The notes beneath the pieces are model-generated. The model saw only the letters and a program-made list of their open reading frames with translations. It was not told the DNA's origin and ran no database searches. This document shows positions 23,946 to 32,755 of a stretch of 64,000 nucleotides of DNA, in pieces. This DNA is from Kineosporia babensis (lineage in GTDB: Bacteria; Actinomycetota; Actinomycetes; Actinomycetales; Kineosporiaceae): contig NZ_JAJOMB010000003.1 in assembly GCF_021129305.1 (NCBI RefSeq), positions 434,001 to 498,000 of the forward strand. Reading direction: 5' to 3'. Every line of letters begins with the position of its first letter. Position 1 is the first letter of the stretch. The position numbers and the translations under genes were made by a program.

Positions 23946-26900
23946 CTACCCCCAGCGAGACCCGTTACGGTACGCCGACTGCGCGCTCGGATACTGCCCC
24001 GTCATCATCCGGTGATCCAAGGTCTCAGGCGCCCCGATGTCCTCGTAGTAGCCCTCATAGGCCAGCAACCCGAGACCAGCCAACGCAGCGAACTCGTTGT
24101 GCATCTGCGTGATGTAGTAGGCGTTGTCGCCACCCGCGCCACCAGCCGAACCACCCGCCGCGTTGACGAGACCCCACTCCGGGACACCCAACTGCAGACC
24201 CTTGTCCTGCAGCCAGGGGCGCAGGTCGTTGAAACCAGGCTGCTGGTTCCGGGCCGAGTTCCACGACCCGGAGTTGGTTTGTCCCGGGTACCAGTCGTAG
24301 TGGTCGAGTCCCACGATGTCGATGTGCGGGACGAGAGGTTCCATAACCTGCTGCAACGTGATCCCGGAACGGTTCGAGCCCCTGTTCAGAGTGACGTCGA
24401 TGAGGACGTTAGGGGCCGTGCTCTTGATGGACTGGCTGACGTTGATGACGGCCTGCTGGAACGACGCCACGCTGTTCTTCGGCGTCTGCATGCCACCCTC
24501 ATCACCGTACGACCATTTGAACCAGTAGCCGTTGCACTCCCACCCCAGGCGCAGCACGTACAGCGGAGAGTTCAAACCCGCAGCCGCCAGCGCACTCCCA
24601 TAGTTCACCCAGCGGGCGTTGTTACTCCCCGCAGCCGTAGCCGCATTCGACCCGCCGCCCTCGGTCTCCGGCTGCGGCGGCAGCGAATTGACGATGTACC
24701 GGCCAGCGGAAACCCATGCAGGCCAGTCGCTGGGGATGACGAATAGGTCCGACCACGTCTGCCGTGGATGGAAATTCATGAACCCATCGACAGGCTTGCC
24801 ACGCCACGAACCGAAAGCATCCGCCTTCGCCGGCGTGCCCGTGCCGTGGCCTTCCCACCGTGCCGTCCCCGAGTTCCACGCCTTCCCACTGCGTCCGACC
24901 AGCGGCATGACGCCCGCACCAGGAGGCGTCCCCCCGCCCGGCTCCTCAGGGTTCTCCGGGTCGACCGGGGCGCCACCACCGCCGGGTGGGACGTCTCCCG
25001 GGTCGCCGAGCGCGTCCTCCGGGTCAACCCAGGCGGTTCCTGTGGTTGCGGCGCCGATGGATTCGGTGCCAGCGTCTGTGAGTCCGGCTTGGAGGGTGGT
25101 TCCGGTCGAGGCCGTCCCGGTGCGGGTGAAGCTACCGGCGTCGGGGAAGATCTCGTTGGAGCGGAAGAGGAGGCCTGTGTTCCCGCCGCCGTCGTGAAGC
25201 TCTGGTCCGGTGAGGTCGTGCAGGACGTTGTGGACCACCCTGGCCTGTGGGCACGACGTGAGCGCGATCCCTTTCGGTGTCCACGACAGGTCCGAGTTGT
25301 TGATGCGGATGGCGTCGGATCCCCACGCCATGACCTGCCAGCCTGTTCCCGTGGGCTCTTCGACGGTGAGGCGGAAGAGCCGGGCGCCGGGGATGTTCGC
25401 GATCTGCAAGGGCCCACACCGAGTGAAGGTGACGTTCTCGACGAGGAGCCCGGAGATGGTTTTCGTTGCGCCGCCGTCGATGTGAAATGGGGCGCGGACG
25501 TCGTAGAACTCAGAGTCCCGCAACGTGAACCCGTTGATCTCGTACTCGTCGTTGTCGGGCGTCTGCGTGAGCTTCAAACCGACGCGTGCACCCCGGACGA
25601 CGCCCTGCCACGAGTTGTCCCGGCACTGCGGCAGTACCTCGATCGCAGTCCCGTGATAGTTGAGGACCAGCGAGTCGGTGGCCGTGTTGCCGCGGGCTCC
25701 GTTGCACTGGCTGGGGTTTCCGAACTTCCACGCGGTGCGGCCGTCGCTGTCGTCCGTGGATCGGGTGCCGCCCCTCGCTACGCAGCTGTGGGTCCAGTTG
25801 CCGTTCTCTTCCGCGCCATGCCAGTCGTAGTCGCTGATCCGGCAGTCCTCGGACTGGCTGTTGACGACACCGCATGCCGAGCTCCCGTTGAACCACAGGT
25901 ACGAGTGGCGGCACCCGCTGACGGCGAAGTCCTGCACCCAGCAGCCCGTACTGCCGTAGAAGCTGATCCCGTACCCGCGGCCAGCGACCAGCAGACTCGG
26001 GTTGGAGATGAAACCGCGCTGCGCCGAACAGTGAAGGGAGTCCGTGAACCGGATCCCGTGCCCCGACCAGGACACTCCCCCGTTGCCGCCGCCCTCGATC
26101 CTGGTGTCGACGATGTGCGTGTTGACGGCGTACCGGACCTCGATCGCATGCTGCCCGTCTGCCTGCTGCGCCCGCCACTTCAGACGGAGGCCGCGCACCT
26201 GCGCGTCATGTAACGCCGAGAGGACAGTGACCCGGCCGTCCTCCGCGACCACGTACGAATGCTGGAGCGGTGCCGCGAGTTTGATCCTGGTCCCGTCGAC
26301 CACTTCGGCGACGACGTTCACTTCCTTGTGCGCAAAGTTCCCTGTCCGGATCGTGCCGTCGCCGTCGATCGTGTGGACGTTGTCCTGGATCTGGATCGTC
26401 GTGTTCACCGGGAAGATCGACGAATCCTCCACCGAGATAATCGTTTCCCCGGCATCCGGCGTCCCGGTCAAACGCATCTGCTTGACCATCGTCACCTGGG
26501 ACAGCTTGTTGCTCCAGGTCGTGTCGTTGACCGCGAGGAAAGTCTTGGGGAGTGGGTCGGCCAACGTGATCTGCATCGGCGTCACGCCGCGGTTCAGGCC
26601 AGTGACGTAGCTGTGGAAGATCTCGGCGTTCGGGACCGACCCGCTGGCCGTGCGCTTACCCCGCAGACCGACATAGATCCCGACCGTCCAGTCCGCAGGG
26701 ATCGTCGTCACCTTCAGGACCGTCGCACCCATCGGCGCGTCCTCAGTGAGCGCGGGCTTGTCGGGGTTCGCGACCGGGGTTTCCGGGATGACACCCCACG
26801 GGCGGATGCGCAGGTCCGGGCCCCCGTACCACTGCACCGCCGGATCGAACTCGAGGATGCACCCGCTCTTGGCGATCGTGATCGTGGAGTTGAGGTAGCC

Positions 26901-27203
26901 GCTACTGCCTGCCGGGCCCGTGACAAAAAGATGCCCCGGAGTCTCGCCGTCCTCCACTTTCTCCAGCGCGGCCTGGATCGCGAGACCGTCATCCGTCGGC
27001 GTCGCCAACAGCCCATTCAGGGCCAGGCCGGGGACAACGACGTACCCGCCGCCACCCTTACCGCCCGTAGCGAGAGCCGTCTCAGCGGCCGTCTGCGCGG
27101 CTGCGATCCCGGCGTCCATGTGATCGAGCGCCGCCGCAACAATCGGCGTCGACGTGTTCGGGAGGTCCCGCCAGCCGGCGGGGTAGTACGGGGCGTACGG
27201 CAC
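23946..27203 (-). CDS. Tailspike with beta-helix and GH26-like glycoside hydrolase domain
   Basis: 1085 aa from GTG 27203 (GGAG five bases upstream). Residues 1-60: short head-binding helix and Gly hinge. ~60-700: parallel beta-helix (WVQDFAVSGCRHSYLWFNGS, GISFYGSTGC). ~720-775: Gly/Pro/Glu linker. ~780-1085: a (beta/alpha)8-like domain similar to GH26 mannanases, with RLGWECNGYWFKW carrying the acid/base Glu and QLGVPEWGLV carrying the nucleophile Glu, plus VGLDHYDWYPG. Likely degrades a mannan- or glucan-like host surface polymer during adsorption. Two catalytic-type modules in one spike are uncommon. Confidence 0.8.
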   Translation of the reverse strand: MPYAPYYPAGWRDLPNTSTPIVAAALDHMDAGIAAAQTAAETALATGGKGGGGYVVVPGLALNGLLATPTDDGLAIQAALEKVEDGETPGHLFVTGPAGSSGYLNSTITIAKSGCILEFDPAVQWYGGPDLRIRPWGVIPETPVANPDKPALTEDAPMGATVLKVTTIPADWTVGIYVGLRGKRTASGSVPNAEIFHSYVTGLNRGVTPMQITLADPLPKTFLAVNDTTWSNKLSQVTMVKQMRLTGTPDAGETIISVEDSSIFPVNTTIQIQDNVHTIDGDGTIRTGNFAHKEVNVVAEVVDGTRIKLAAPLQHSYVVAEDGRVTVLSALHDAQVRGLRLKWRAQQADGQHAIEVRYAVNTHIVDTRIEGGGNGGVSWSGHGIRFTDSLHCSAQRGFISNPSLLVAGRGYGISFYGSTGCWVQDFAVSGCRHSYLWFNGSSACGVVNSQSEDCRISDYDWHGAEENGNWTHSCVARGGTRSTDDSDGRTAWKFGNPSQCNGARGNTATDSLVLNYHGTAIEVLPQCRDNSWQGVVRGARVGLKLTQTPDNDEYEINGFTLRDSEFYDVRAPFHIDGGATKTISGLLVENVTFTRCGPLQIANIPGARLFRLTVEEPTGTGWQVMAWGSDAIRINNSDLSWTPKGIALTSCPQARVVHNVLHDLTGPELHDGGGNTGLLFRSNEIFPDAGSFTRTGTASTGTTLQAGLTDAGTESIGAATTGTAWVDPEDALGDPGDVPPGGGGAPVDPENPEEPGGGTPPGAGVMPLVGRSGKAWNSGTARWEGHGTGTPAKADAFGSWRGKPVDGFMNFHPRQTWSDLFVIPSDWPAWVSAGRYIVNSLPPQPETEGGGSNAATAAGSNNARWVNYGSALAAAGLNSPLYVLRLGWECNGYWFKWSYGDEGGMQTPKNSVASFQQAVINVSQSIKSTAPNVLIDVTLNRGSNRSGITLQQVMEPLVPHIDIVGLDHYDWYPGQTNSGSWNSARNQQPGFNDLRPWLQDKGLQLGVPEWGLVNAAGGSAGGAGGDNAYYITQMHNEFAALAGLGLLAYEGYYEDIGAPETLDHRMMTGQYPSAQSAYRNGSRWG

Positions 27204-27241
27204 GAGGGCTCCGAGCGTGGCCCCTGCCCGGGGACGCGGGC

Positions 27242-27261
27242 CCCAACCCGGCAGTACCTAA
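27242..27261 (-). promoter_or_regulatory. Late promoter/leader element, copy 7 (GH26 spike)
   Basis: TTAGGT, 6 nt, GGGTTGGG on the minus strand, 39 bases before the spike start. The hexamer is a weaker -10 match than in other copies. Confidence 0.55.
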
Positions 27262-27342
27262 GTCTGCCATCAACGGGCGGCAGACAGTGCGACGGCGAAA
27301 GGACTACAGCGCGTCTCAGCTAAACGATGTACGCATGCGAAA

Positions 27343-27365
27343 GCCCCGGCCATAACGGCCAGGGC
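27343..27365 (-). terminator. Integrase terminator hairpin
   Basis: GCCCTGGCC / GGCCGGGGC (9 bp, one mismatch) with a 5-nt loop followed on the minus strand by TTTCG, just after the integrase stop at 27377. Confidence 0.65.
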
Positions 27366-27376
27366 CCGCAACGCCG

Positions 27377-28309
27377 TCAGCTACACGCGACAGCCTTCGG
27401 CGCATACAAATCCGCCAACGCCATCGACGGGTGCCGATCCGCCGCCAACTCAGCCCGGTCATAGCTCGCCGTCGTGCGAACGTCGTTGTGGTCGGCGCCC
27501 AACTGCATCTCCCGCAACGTCTTCCCAGCCGCCAGACCGTTCGCGATAAAGGAGCGCCGCAGGTCGTGCGGGGACACTGCCGCCGGAAGGCCGCACTCCT
27601 TAGCCAGGCGCTTAACGACCTGCGTCGCCGAACGGCGTGTCATCCGCGTCCCGTTCCGCCGCAACAGCAGCGGGCCCGCATCCCGGCCGGCGGCTGACAT
27701 CTCCATCGTCTCGAGCACGATCCCCGGGACCGGGCGCGTCTTGCGCTTGCCGAACTTCCCGACCGTGTGCAGCCAGGTGGCGTCGCTCCGGTCGCGGACG
27801 ATGTGCTGGATGTCGATGTCGCACGCGGACGTCACCCGCAAGCCCAGGATCGCCAGCAGCGATACCAGACACCAGTCCGTCGGTGATGCTGCCCGTGCCG
27901 CGGCCAGGAGCGCCTGGACCTCGTTCGGGAAGAGCCACACCTTCCGCTCGTCCCCGTAGTGCACCTCGGGCAGCCTCAGTCGGGCGCTGGGATCCTTCTC
28001 CAGGTATCCCTCGTCGACCGCGTGGCGGTAGTACAGCTGGGCCGCGTTCAAGCGCCGGTACACCGTCGACGAGGACAGGCGGCGTTCGGTCTCGAGGTAG
28101 GCCCGGTACGCGTTGAGTTCCATCCGGATCAGGTGCAGCGGGTTCCGGTCCCTGGCGGCGCACCATTCGAAGAGGTTGCGCAGGTCGAGGCCGTACAGGT
28201 AGCGGGTGTGAGGGTGCTGGTATTCGCTGAGCCAGGACACGGCGCACAGTTGTGCGGGGTCCATGGCGTCCATGCCCGTGGGCAGGGCCGCGAGAGTACT
28301 GTCGGTCAT
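27377..28309 (-). CDS. int: Tyrosine recombinase / phage integrase
   Basis: 310 aa from ATG 28309 (GGAG at 7 bases); an in-frame ORF extends to 28423 but lacks an SD. N-terminal SAM-like core-binding domain (SWLSEYQHPHTRYLYGLDLR, STVYRRLNAAQLYYRHAVDE). Catalytic domain: Arg in LAILGLRVTSA, HDLRR in SPHDLRRSFIANGL, GADHNDVRTTASYDRA giving His and Tyr nucleophile. It should integrate and excise the prophage. It sits amid tail spike genes rather than next to the excisionase-like gene at 50.6 kb. No tRNA fragment was recognised as attP beside it. Confidence 0.9.
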   Translation of the reverse strand: MTDSTLAALPTGMDAMDPAQLCAVSWLSEYQHPHTRYLYGLDLRNLFEWCAARDRNPLHLIRMELNAYRAYLETERRLSSSTVYRRLNAAQLYYRHAVDEGYLEKDPSARLRLPEVHYGDERKVWLFPNEVQALLAAARAASPTDWCLVSLLAILGLRVTSACDIDIQHIVRDRSDATWLHTVGKFGKRKTRPVPGIVLETMEMSAAGRDAGPLLLRRNGTRMTRRSATQVVKRLAKECGLPAAVSPHDLRRSFIANGLAAGKTLREMQLGADHNDVRTTASYDRAELAADRHPSMALADLYAPKAVACS

Positions 28310-28350
28310 GTCGTGCTCCAGAGGGCTTGGCGTCATTCTGGGGTCCGGCT

Positions 28351-28382
28351 GGTCAGGCAGGTGTTGGCGCACCTGCCTGACC
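28351..28382. repeat. 13-bp perfect hairpin upstream of integrase
   Basis: GGTCAGGCAGGTG / CACCTGCCTGACC with loop TTGGCG. Its sequence resembles the hairpin at 50322-50353 (shared GGTCAGG...GTGTT.GCGC...CCTGACC). It could be a terminator for the gene at 28436 or a regulator/recombinase binding site. Confidence 0.65.
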
Positions 28383-28435
28383 CCATTTTGGCGGACCCAC
28401 TCGACTACCGGCGAGTTCGACACCCTGACTTGCAG

Positions 28436-28720
28436 CTATGCCCGTCCGTAGACCACTGCCGCGGCGGCCTCGCGGCGGGCATAGTTCGGCGCGGTCTGGT
28501 CGATGAACTCGACGAACTTTGCCGTGAATGCCTTTGCTGCGTCGTCATCACAGAAGTGCAAGATGTCGCTGTCGCCATCCAGGCTTTCTTCGACGGCCTC
28601 TACGCATCCGCCCGGCTGCCGGTAGAAACGAATCTGCGTGCCGTCGAACTGCAGCCCGTCCCAAGAGTTTGCCGGAATCCAGTCCTCATCAAGGATGGCC
28701 TGAGCCTCGGTCCTGTCCAT
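28436..28720 (-). CDS. Hypothetical acidic protein, 94 aa
   Basis: ATG 28720 is chosen because AAGG lies 8 bases upstream; ATG 28729 would overlap the SD. MDRTEAQAILDEDWIPANSW, GTQIRFYRQPGGCVEAVEES, HFCDDDAAKAFTAKFVEFID. Alpha/beta, acidic. Monocistronic between the integrase and the plus-strand Wzy-like unit. Family unknown. Confidence 0.6.
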   Translation of the reverse strand: MDRTEAQAILDEDWIPANSWDGLQFDGTQIRFYRQPGGCVEAVEESLDGDSDILHFCDDDAAKAFTAKFVEFIDQTAPNYARREAAAAVVYGRA

Positions 28721-28990
28721 GGACAGCATCCTTCCAGGGCCTTGGCAGCTGTGCCCCGAGCTGGCGCCCGCGATGCCGTGGCGCTCCCGTGGGCCACAGC
28801 CCCCGCATCCGCAGCAGGTCACCCCGCGGACGCCAGCTGGTCGAGCCTACGAGCAGACAGGGCAGTACCGCGGCAGTGGGCGTCAGCCAAACGTCCCACG
28901 ACTCGCCAGTAGCAAACGGTTTGGCAGTCTGCGCGGGCACCCTGGGTGGTTGCGGTCGCGGGGATCGCACGGGGTCCGGGGGAAACATCT

Positions 28991-29257
28991 ATGCCAGTAG
29001 GTATTGCACCGCTCTATGCCTGGGCAGCGCGGCGCCCGGCCGCTCTTGCTGACGACTTCCGCCTGCATCGCGCTGCCGCGCTCCAGGCCGATGATCAGGT
29101 ACGCGCTGAGCGCCGCGCCACCTGCAGGAACCCGCTGGCCGATGACGCAATCCAAAGTGGGCAGCTCTTCTTCTGCAGCACGCCATGCCACGACCGAACG
29201 CCCCAACGCGCCTTCTGCGACAACGCTTGCCGATCTCTTTACGACGCATCATGGTGA
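28991..29257 (+). CDS. Possible small protein upstream of Wzy-like gene
   Basis: ATG 28991 follows the strong GGGGGAAAC SD motif used by several genes here, and the TGA at 29255 overlaps the next ATG (29251), suggesting coupling. The 88-aa product is Ala/Arg-rich with Cys at the end (FFCSTPCHDRTPQRAFCDNA). The 270 bases upstream (28721-28990) hold no convincing gene. Frame usage is not strongly protein-like, so this is tentative. Confidence 0.4.
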   Translation: MPVGIAPLYAWAARRPAALADDFRLHRAAALQADDQVRAERRATCRNPLADDAIQSGQLFFCSTPCHDRTPQRAFCDNACRSLYDASW

Positions 29258-30510
29258 CCGCCGCAACTCGTAGGCCGCCGACCGTGACCACGGAACAGCT
29301 GCGATCGGGGCGCTGGCCAAACCTCGAGCCTCAGGCCAGCCAGAGGCATGGCAAGCACGGGACGGTAGCTGACCGACTACTGCGGTGTGTGGCTGTAGGC
29401 ACCGCCTTGGCCGGTTGGGTCAACATCACCGGCTGGTCGTGGCTACCAATGGCCACGATCTGGCTGGCCCTCGTCCTCCTGCTCCTGGCATGCCTCATCC
29501 TCGGCCCGCAGCGCGGAGTGCCCGTCGCCCGGGCCACTTGGGTGGCCATGGCCTCGGCGTTCGTCGCCTGGCGCGCGGCGGCCGGCTACTGGGGTGGCAC
29601 TCAGGTCGCCCTGGCTGACTGGCTGCAAGCCCACAAGGCGTTCATTTTCCTCATCGTGGTCGCGTTGTTCGTCGGTCGCCAATGCTTCACGGGCGCCGGC
29701 CTGGCCCGGACCATGAAGATCCTCTTGCCAATCGTGTTCATCGACTACGCCGCGACCACCGCGCTGACGACCGCTGGCGGCGGACGAGGCGCGATCTGGA
29801 CCGAGAACAACTTCGAGCTGATGACGGTCATCGGCCTCACCTACCTGGCCTGGCCCCACCTTGGGAAGAACCGCGCTTGGTGGATGGTCCTGCTCGGCGT
29901 CATCGTCCTCGGGCTGTCCGGGTCCCGCTCCAGCGTGGCCGAGTTCGGGATCATGCTCGCCATCCTGCTGTGGCGCCCCCGCGACCCGAAGTTCATCGGC
30001 TACCTGCTCGCCGGCGTCGTCGTGTGGTGGGCGTCCGGACGGGTGTTCGCCGAACGCTCCACCGGTAAGCGGTCGGACCGCGAGCTGTTCTTCGAGGTCT
30101 TCCAGCGTGAACTCCAGGACTTCACGATCGCCCAGTGGCTGTTCGGCCGCCCGGTGCTCACCCCGCTGCACGTCGGCTCGTGCGACACGCTCTCGGCCTG
30201 GGCCGGCCTCTTCTCGTCAGCCAATCCCGGCCAGTGCTACTCCGCGATCCTGCACATGTACGTCTCCCGGATCGTCCTCGACTTCGGCATCGTGGGCGGG
30301 ATCTTCCTGCTGTGCGGCCTCTGGTTCTGCCTGGCCCGCTCGGGCGCCTCGACCCGTGACCGCCTGGCTCTGATCGGCATCGGTGTCGCCAACGCGATCT
30401 CGGTCAGCTCCTTCAACAGCGAGTACATGTTGATCCCTCTCGTCGTCGCTGCAGGCTTGCAATACGGCGGCAAGCCAAAGATCGAAAGACCCGGCGGGCT
30501 CGCCTCGTGA
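29251..30510 (+). CDS. O-antigen polymerase/ligase-like (Wzy/WaaL) membrane protein
   Basis: 419 aa from ATG 29251. About ten hydrophobic helices (for example WLPMATIWLALVLLLLACLI, AFIFLIVVALFVGRQCF, WWMVLLGVIVLGLSGSRSS). The GLSGSRSSVAEF motif after a membrane helix and a large loop before the last helices match Wzy/WaaL-type glycan polymerases/ligases. Placed between three tailspike genes on the opposite strand, it probably remodels host surface polysaccharide in the lysogen (superinfection immunity or conversion). Substrate unknown. Confidence 0.7.
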   Translation: MVTAATRRPPTVTTEQLRSGRWPNLEPQASQRHGKHGTVADRLLRCVAVGTALAGWVNITGWSWLPMATIWLALVLLLLACLILGPQRGVPVARATWVAMASAFVAWRAAAGYWGGTQVALADWLQAHKAFIFLIVVALFVGRQCFTGAGLARTMKILLPIVFIDYAATTALTTAGGGRGAIWTENNFELMTVIGLTYLAWPHLGKNRAWWMVLLGVIVLGLSGSRSSVAEFGIMLAILLWRPRDPKFIGYLLAGVVVWWASGRVFAERSTGKRSDRELFFEVFQRELQDFTIAQWLFGRPVLTPLHVGSCDTLSAWAGLFSSANPGQCYSAILHMYVSRIVLDFGIVGGIFLLCGLWFCLARSGASTRDRLALIGIGVANAISVSSFNSEYMLIPLVVAAGLQYGGKPKIERPGGLAS

Positions 30511-30683
30511 CCGAACGGCAACTCAACTTCTGCAAGGTGGTCTCGCTGCCCCTGTGCATGGCCAGTACGCTCGCTGCGCTGACCATGCAGGGCGAACCGA
30601 TCGCTTACCCCGGCATGCAGGCGCTGTTCTCTTTCTTGCCTGTAGCTGGAATCCTCGCTGCCCGCTGGACCGGACCCCAGTAA
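30507..30683 (+). CDS. Small membrane protein, partner of Wzy-like protein
   Basis: 58 aa from GTG 30507, overlapping the Wzy-like stop (GTGA). VTERQLNFCKVVSLPLCMAS and MQALFSFLPVAGILAARW give two probable membrane segments. Too small for most gene calls. Translational coupling argues it works with the Wzy-like protein. Confidence 0.55.
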   Translation: MTERQLNFCKVVSLPLCMASTLAALTMQGEPIAYPGMQALFSFLPVAGILAARWTGPQ

Positions 30684-30694
30684 GCTGCCCCAGT

Positions 30695-32440
30695 TCAGAA
30701 CACGCTGATGGTCATGTACCCGATGACCGCGCTGATCGATGTGGAGGTAGCTGCGCCGATCAGGATGCCCGTCTCGTCGCCGTCGAGGCGGGTGATGACC
30801 GTGTGCTCGCCAGCCCCGTACGAGCCCGTCGTCGCCAGTGCCTTGCTCCCGGAGTTGGTGGTCATGCGCAGGCCGACCTGTGCACCGCCCGTGATCGACT
30901 CGACGAAGAAGCTGATCTTGGCCTGCTGCCCGGCTCGGATTGCTCCGGTGCCTCGCCAGAAGCAGCGTGCGCCGTGGCCTGGACCGATCGAGGTGAGGGC
31001 AAGTCGCCCGGGCCCCGACCCGTCCCAGGTTGCGGTGCCGCTCCCCGCGGCCTGCCAGTTCCCCTTGCCGTAAGTGAAGTAGCTGTGGGTGCCGAAGAGG
31101 TTCCTTGGGATGTCGGTCGACTTCGAGGCGAAGGTGAGACGGCCGTCCTCGGCCACCAAGTAGAAGACATCCTCATGCTGGCCGTTGGTGCCGTGGTAGG
31201 TCACGCCGTCAACGTGCACGCGACCGGGTGACGACTGGATCTCGACCGCCCGATTCTCCATCGCGGACATGTTGAATTGAACGCGCTCAAGATAAAGTTC
31301 GCCGTGCATACCAGGGCCAGTCAAGATGCTGGTCTTGGCAGTGGTGAACTCAGCCTCCTGTACGGTGACATAGCCGGTCGAGACCGCGATTTCCATCTGG
31401 TAGTGGTCGGCGGACCCGCGCTCGTGGATGCCACCCCAAATCGAGATCTCCCGGTTCCCGGCCGAGACGACGCCCCCATCGAGACGGGGGTCGGTGCTGT
31501 TATCGATCCGAATGCCCCGGTAGGAGGCTGCCGCACTCACGTCGGCGTTGGTGTTGATATTGACGAACTTTGTGTTCATCACACCGTTCACCAAGAAAAA
31601 GCCCGAGTAGGTGCAGTAATTTGCGAAGCAGTCGATCGTGATCGAATTCTGCGTGCCGTCGTAAACGAAGCCCGCCTCGCAGTTCTCCGCACGCACCCGG
31701 GAGAAATGAATCTTGTTCGCCTGGTGCACGGTCTGCAGACCGTAGGCGCCAATCCGGCAGCCGTCGAAGTGCAGGTCCTCGACCACTGTGGACGAGGAGA
31801 CCTTCATCATCGTCATACCGATCGCGCCAGCCAGGAGCACGGTGCCGAGGTTGGCGTTGCCGCCCAGGATCTTCACCCGGCCAGCAAGCGCCGTGACCAT
31901 CGATCCGAGCATGTAGGTCCCGGCGCCCAGGATGACGGTGCCGCCCTGGCCAGCTGCGTTGATGGCGGCCTGCAGGGCGGGTGAGTCGTCGTGCCCAAGG
32001 AAGAAGTGCTGACCTGAGACGGCCGTCGAGGCGGTGGCCGCCAGCGTGACCTGGCTGACCCCCACGAATCCCGTAATGGTCGTGACCAGCGGGATTCCGC
32101 CAGGCCCGGCGCCCGGGATCACGATGATGGAGCCGACCGAAGCGGCATTGAACGGGTTGGTGCCCGACGTGGTGAAGGTGGTCGATCCGGCCGTGGTTAC
32201 GCCGCCGGAGACCCGCCGACCGTTCTTCGACGCCCCAAACCGGGGGTCGTCCGCGTAGGCAATCGAGGGCGGTCCCGAGGCTAGCCAGGGCAGGTTCACT
32301 GCCGGGGTCGTGCCGTCGCCCAGTAGAAGCCGGGAAACTCCGCCGTCCCGGGTGATGGCTGGCTCGCCGTCCAGTAGCACCCGGGCCGATGCGACGGCAG
32401 CGGCCCGGGTGCCACGGCGGAACTGGTATGGCGCAGCCAT
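30695..32440 (-). CDS. Tailspike with pectate-lyase-like beta-helix
   Basis: 581 aa from ATG 32440 (TAATG overlap). Residues 1-55 form a typical spike N-terminus (YQFRRGTRAAAVASARVLLD, GVSRLLLGDGTTPAVNLPW). From ~145 (HDDSPALQAAINAAGQGGTV, ILGAGTYMLGSMV) a parallel beta-helix extends to ~450, then a C-terminal beta-sandwich (AKISFFVESITGGAQVGLRM). Pectate-lyase-fold spikes bind or cleave surface glycans. Transcribed from the unit starting at 34.8 kb. Confidence 0.8.
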   Translation of the reverse strand: MAAPYQFRRGTRAAAVASARVLLDGEPAITRDGGVSRLLLGDGTTPAVNLPWLASGPPSIAYADDPRFGASKNGRRVSGGVTTAGSTTFTTSGTNPFNAASVGSIIVIPGAGPGGIPLVTTITGFVGVSQVTLAATASTAVSGQHFFLGHDDSPALQAAINAAGQGGTVILGAGTYMLGSMVTALAGRVKILGGNANLGTVLLAGAIGMTMMKVSSSTVVEDLHFDGCRIGAYGLQTVHQANKIHFSRVRAENCEAGFVYDGTQNSITIDCFANYCTYSGFFLVNGVMNTKFVNINTNADVSAAASYRGIRIDNSTDPRLDGGVVSAGNREISIWGGIHERGSADHYQMEIAVSTGYVTVQEAEFTTAKTSILTGPGMHGELYLERVQFNMSAMENRAVEIQSSPGRVHVDGVTYHGTNGQHEDVFYLVAEDGRLTFASKSTDIPRNLFGTHSYFTYGKGNWQAAGSGTATWDGSGPGRLALTSIGPGHGARCFWRGTGAIRAGQQAKISFFVESITGGAQVGLRMTTNSGSKALATTGSYGAGEHTVITRLDGDETGILIGAATSTSISAVIGYMTISVF

Positions 32441-32730
32441 TACCAGACACCTCCGTCGTATCCACCTGGGCCGGGGCTCACTGCGGCGACGGCTGCGGCG
32501 ACGAACGCTGTAGTGGCTAGCTGTGTGCTACTCGTCCCAGGCGCGGCAGTGGGGGCAGTCGGGGACCCGGCGAAGTCGGGACTGGTTAGCGGAGCTGCTG
32601 CTGCGGCGACCGCGGCTGCCTGATCGGCGACCGCTGCTGCAGCCTCGATTCCGTTGTTCATCTGGGAGTCGCGGGCGGCGTCGTACTGAGTGGTGCCGTT
32701 CTGGGCGGCGGCGGGCTTGGTGTAGGCCAT
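32440..32730 (-). CDS. Tail fibre anchor-only protein (truncated duplicate)
   Basis: 96 aa from ATG 32730. Its first ~38 residues (MAYTKPAAAQNGTTQYDAAR...) are encoded by a perfect 125-bp repeat of the start of the next gene (34192). It ends with the conserved SPTAPTAAPGTSSTQLATTA FVAA-type motif and no fibre domain. It could be a functional linker for the spike at 30695 or the remnant of a domain swap. Confidence 0.65.
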   Translation of the reverse strand: MAYTKPAAAQNGTTQYDAARDSQMNNGIEAAAAVADQAAAVAAAAAPLTSPDFAGSPTAPTAAPGTSSTQLATTAFVAAAVAAVSPGPGGYDGGVW

Positions 32731-32741
32731 GGTCAGGCTCC
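32617..32741. repeat. 125-bp direct repeat, copy A
   Basis: Identical by eye to 34079-34203, covering the start codon, SD region and first ~38 codons of two fibre genes. The match ends sharply at both sides, so recent duplication or recombination is likely. Confidence 0.85.
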
Positions 32742-32755
32742 AATAGTGAAAGGCG

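Noticed and set aside
27204-27376. attP or tRNA fragment beside the integrase
   Set aside because: No tRNA 3'-end pattern or paired direct repeat could be recognised by eye.
28883-29206. 107-codon minus-strand frame near the Wzy-like gene
   Set aside because: No SD, basic/Pro-rich composition, and it conflicts with the better supported plus-strand unit.
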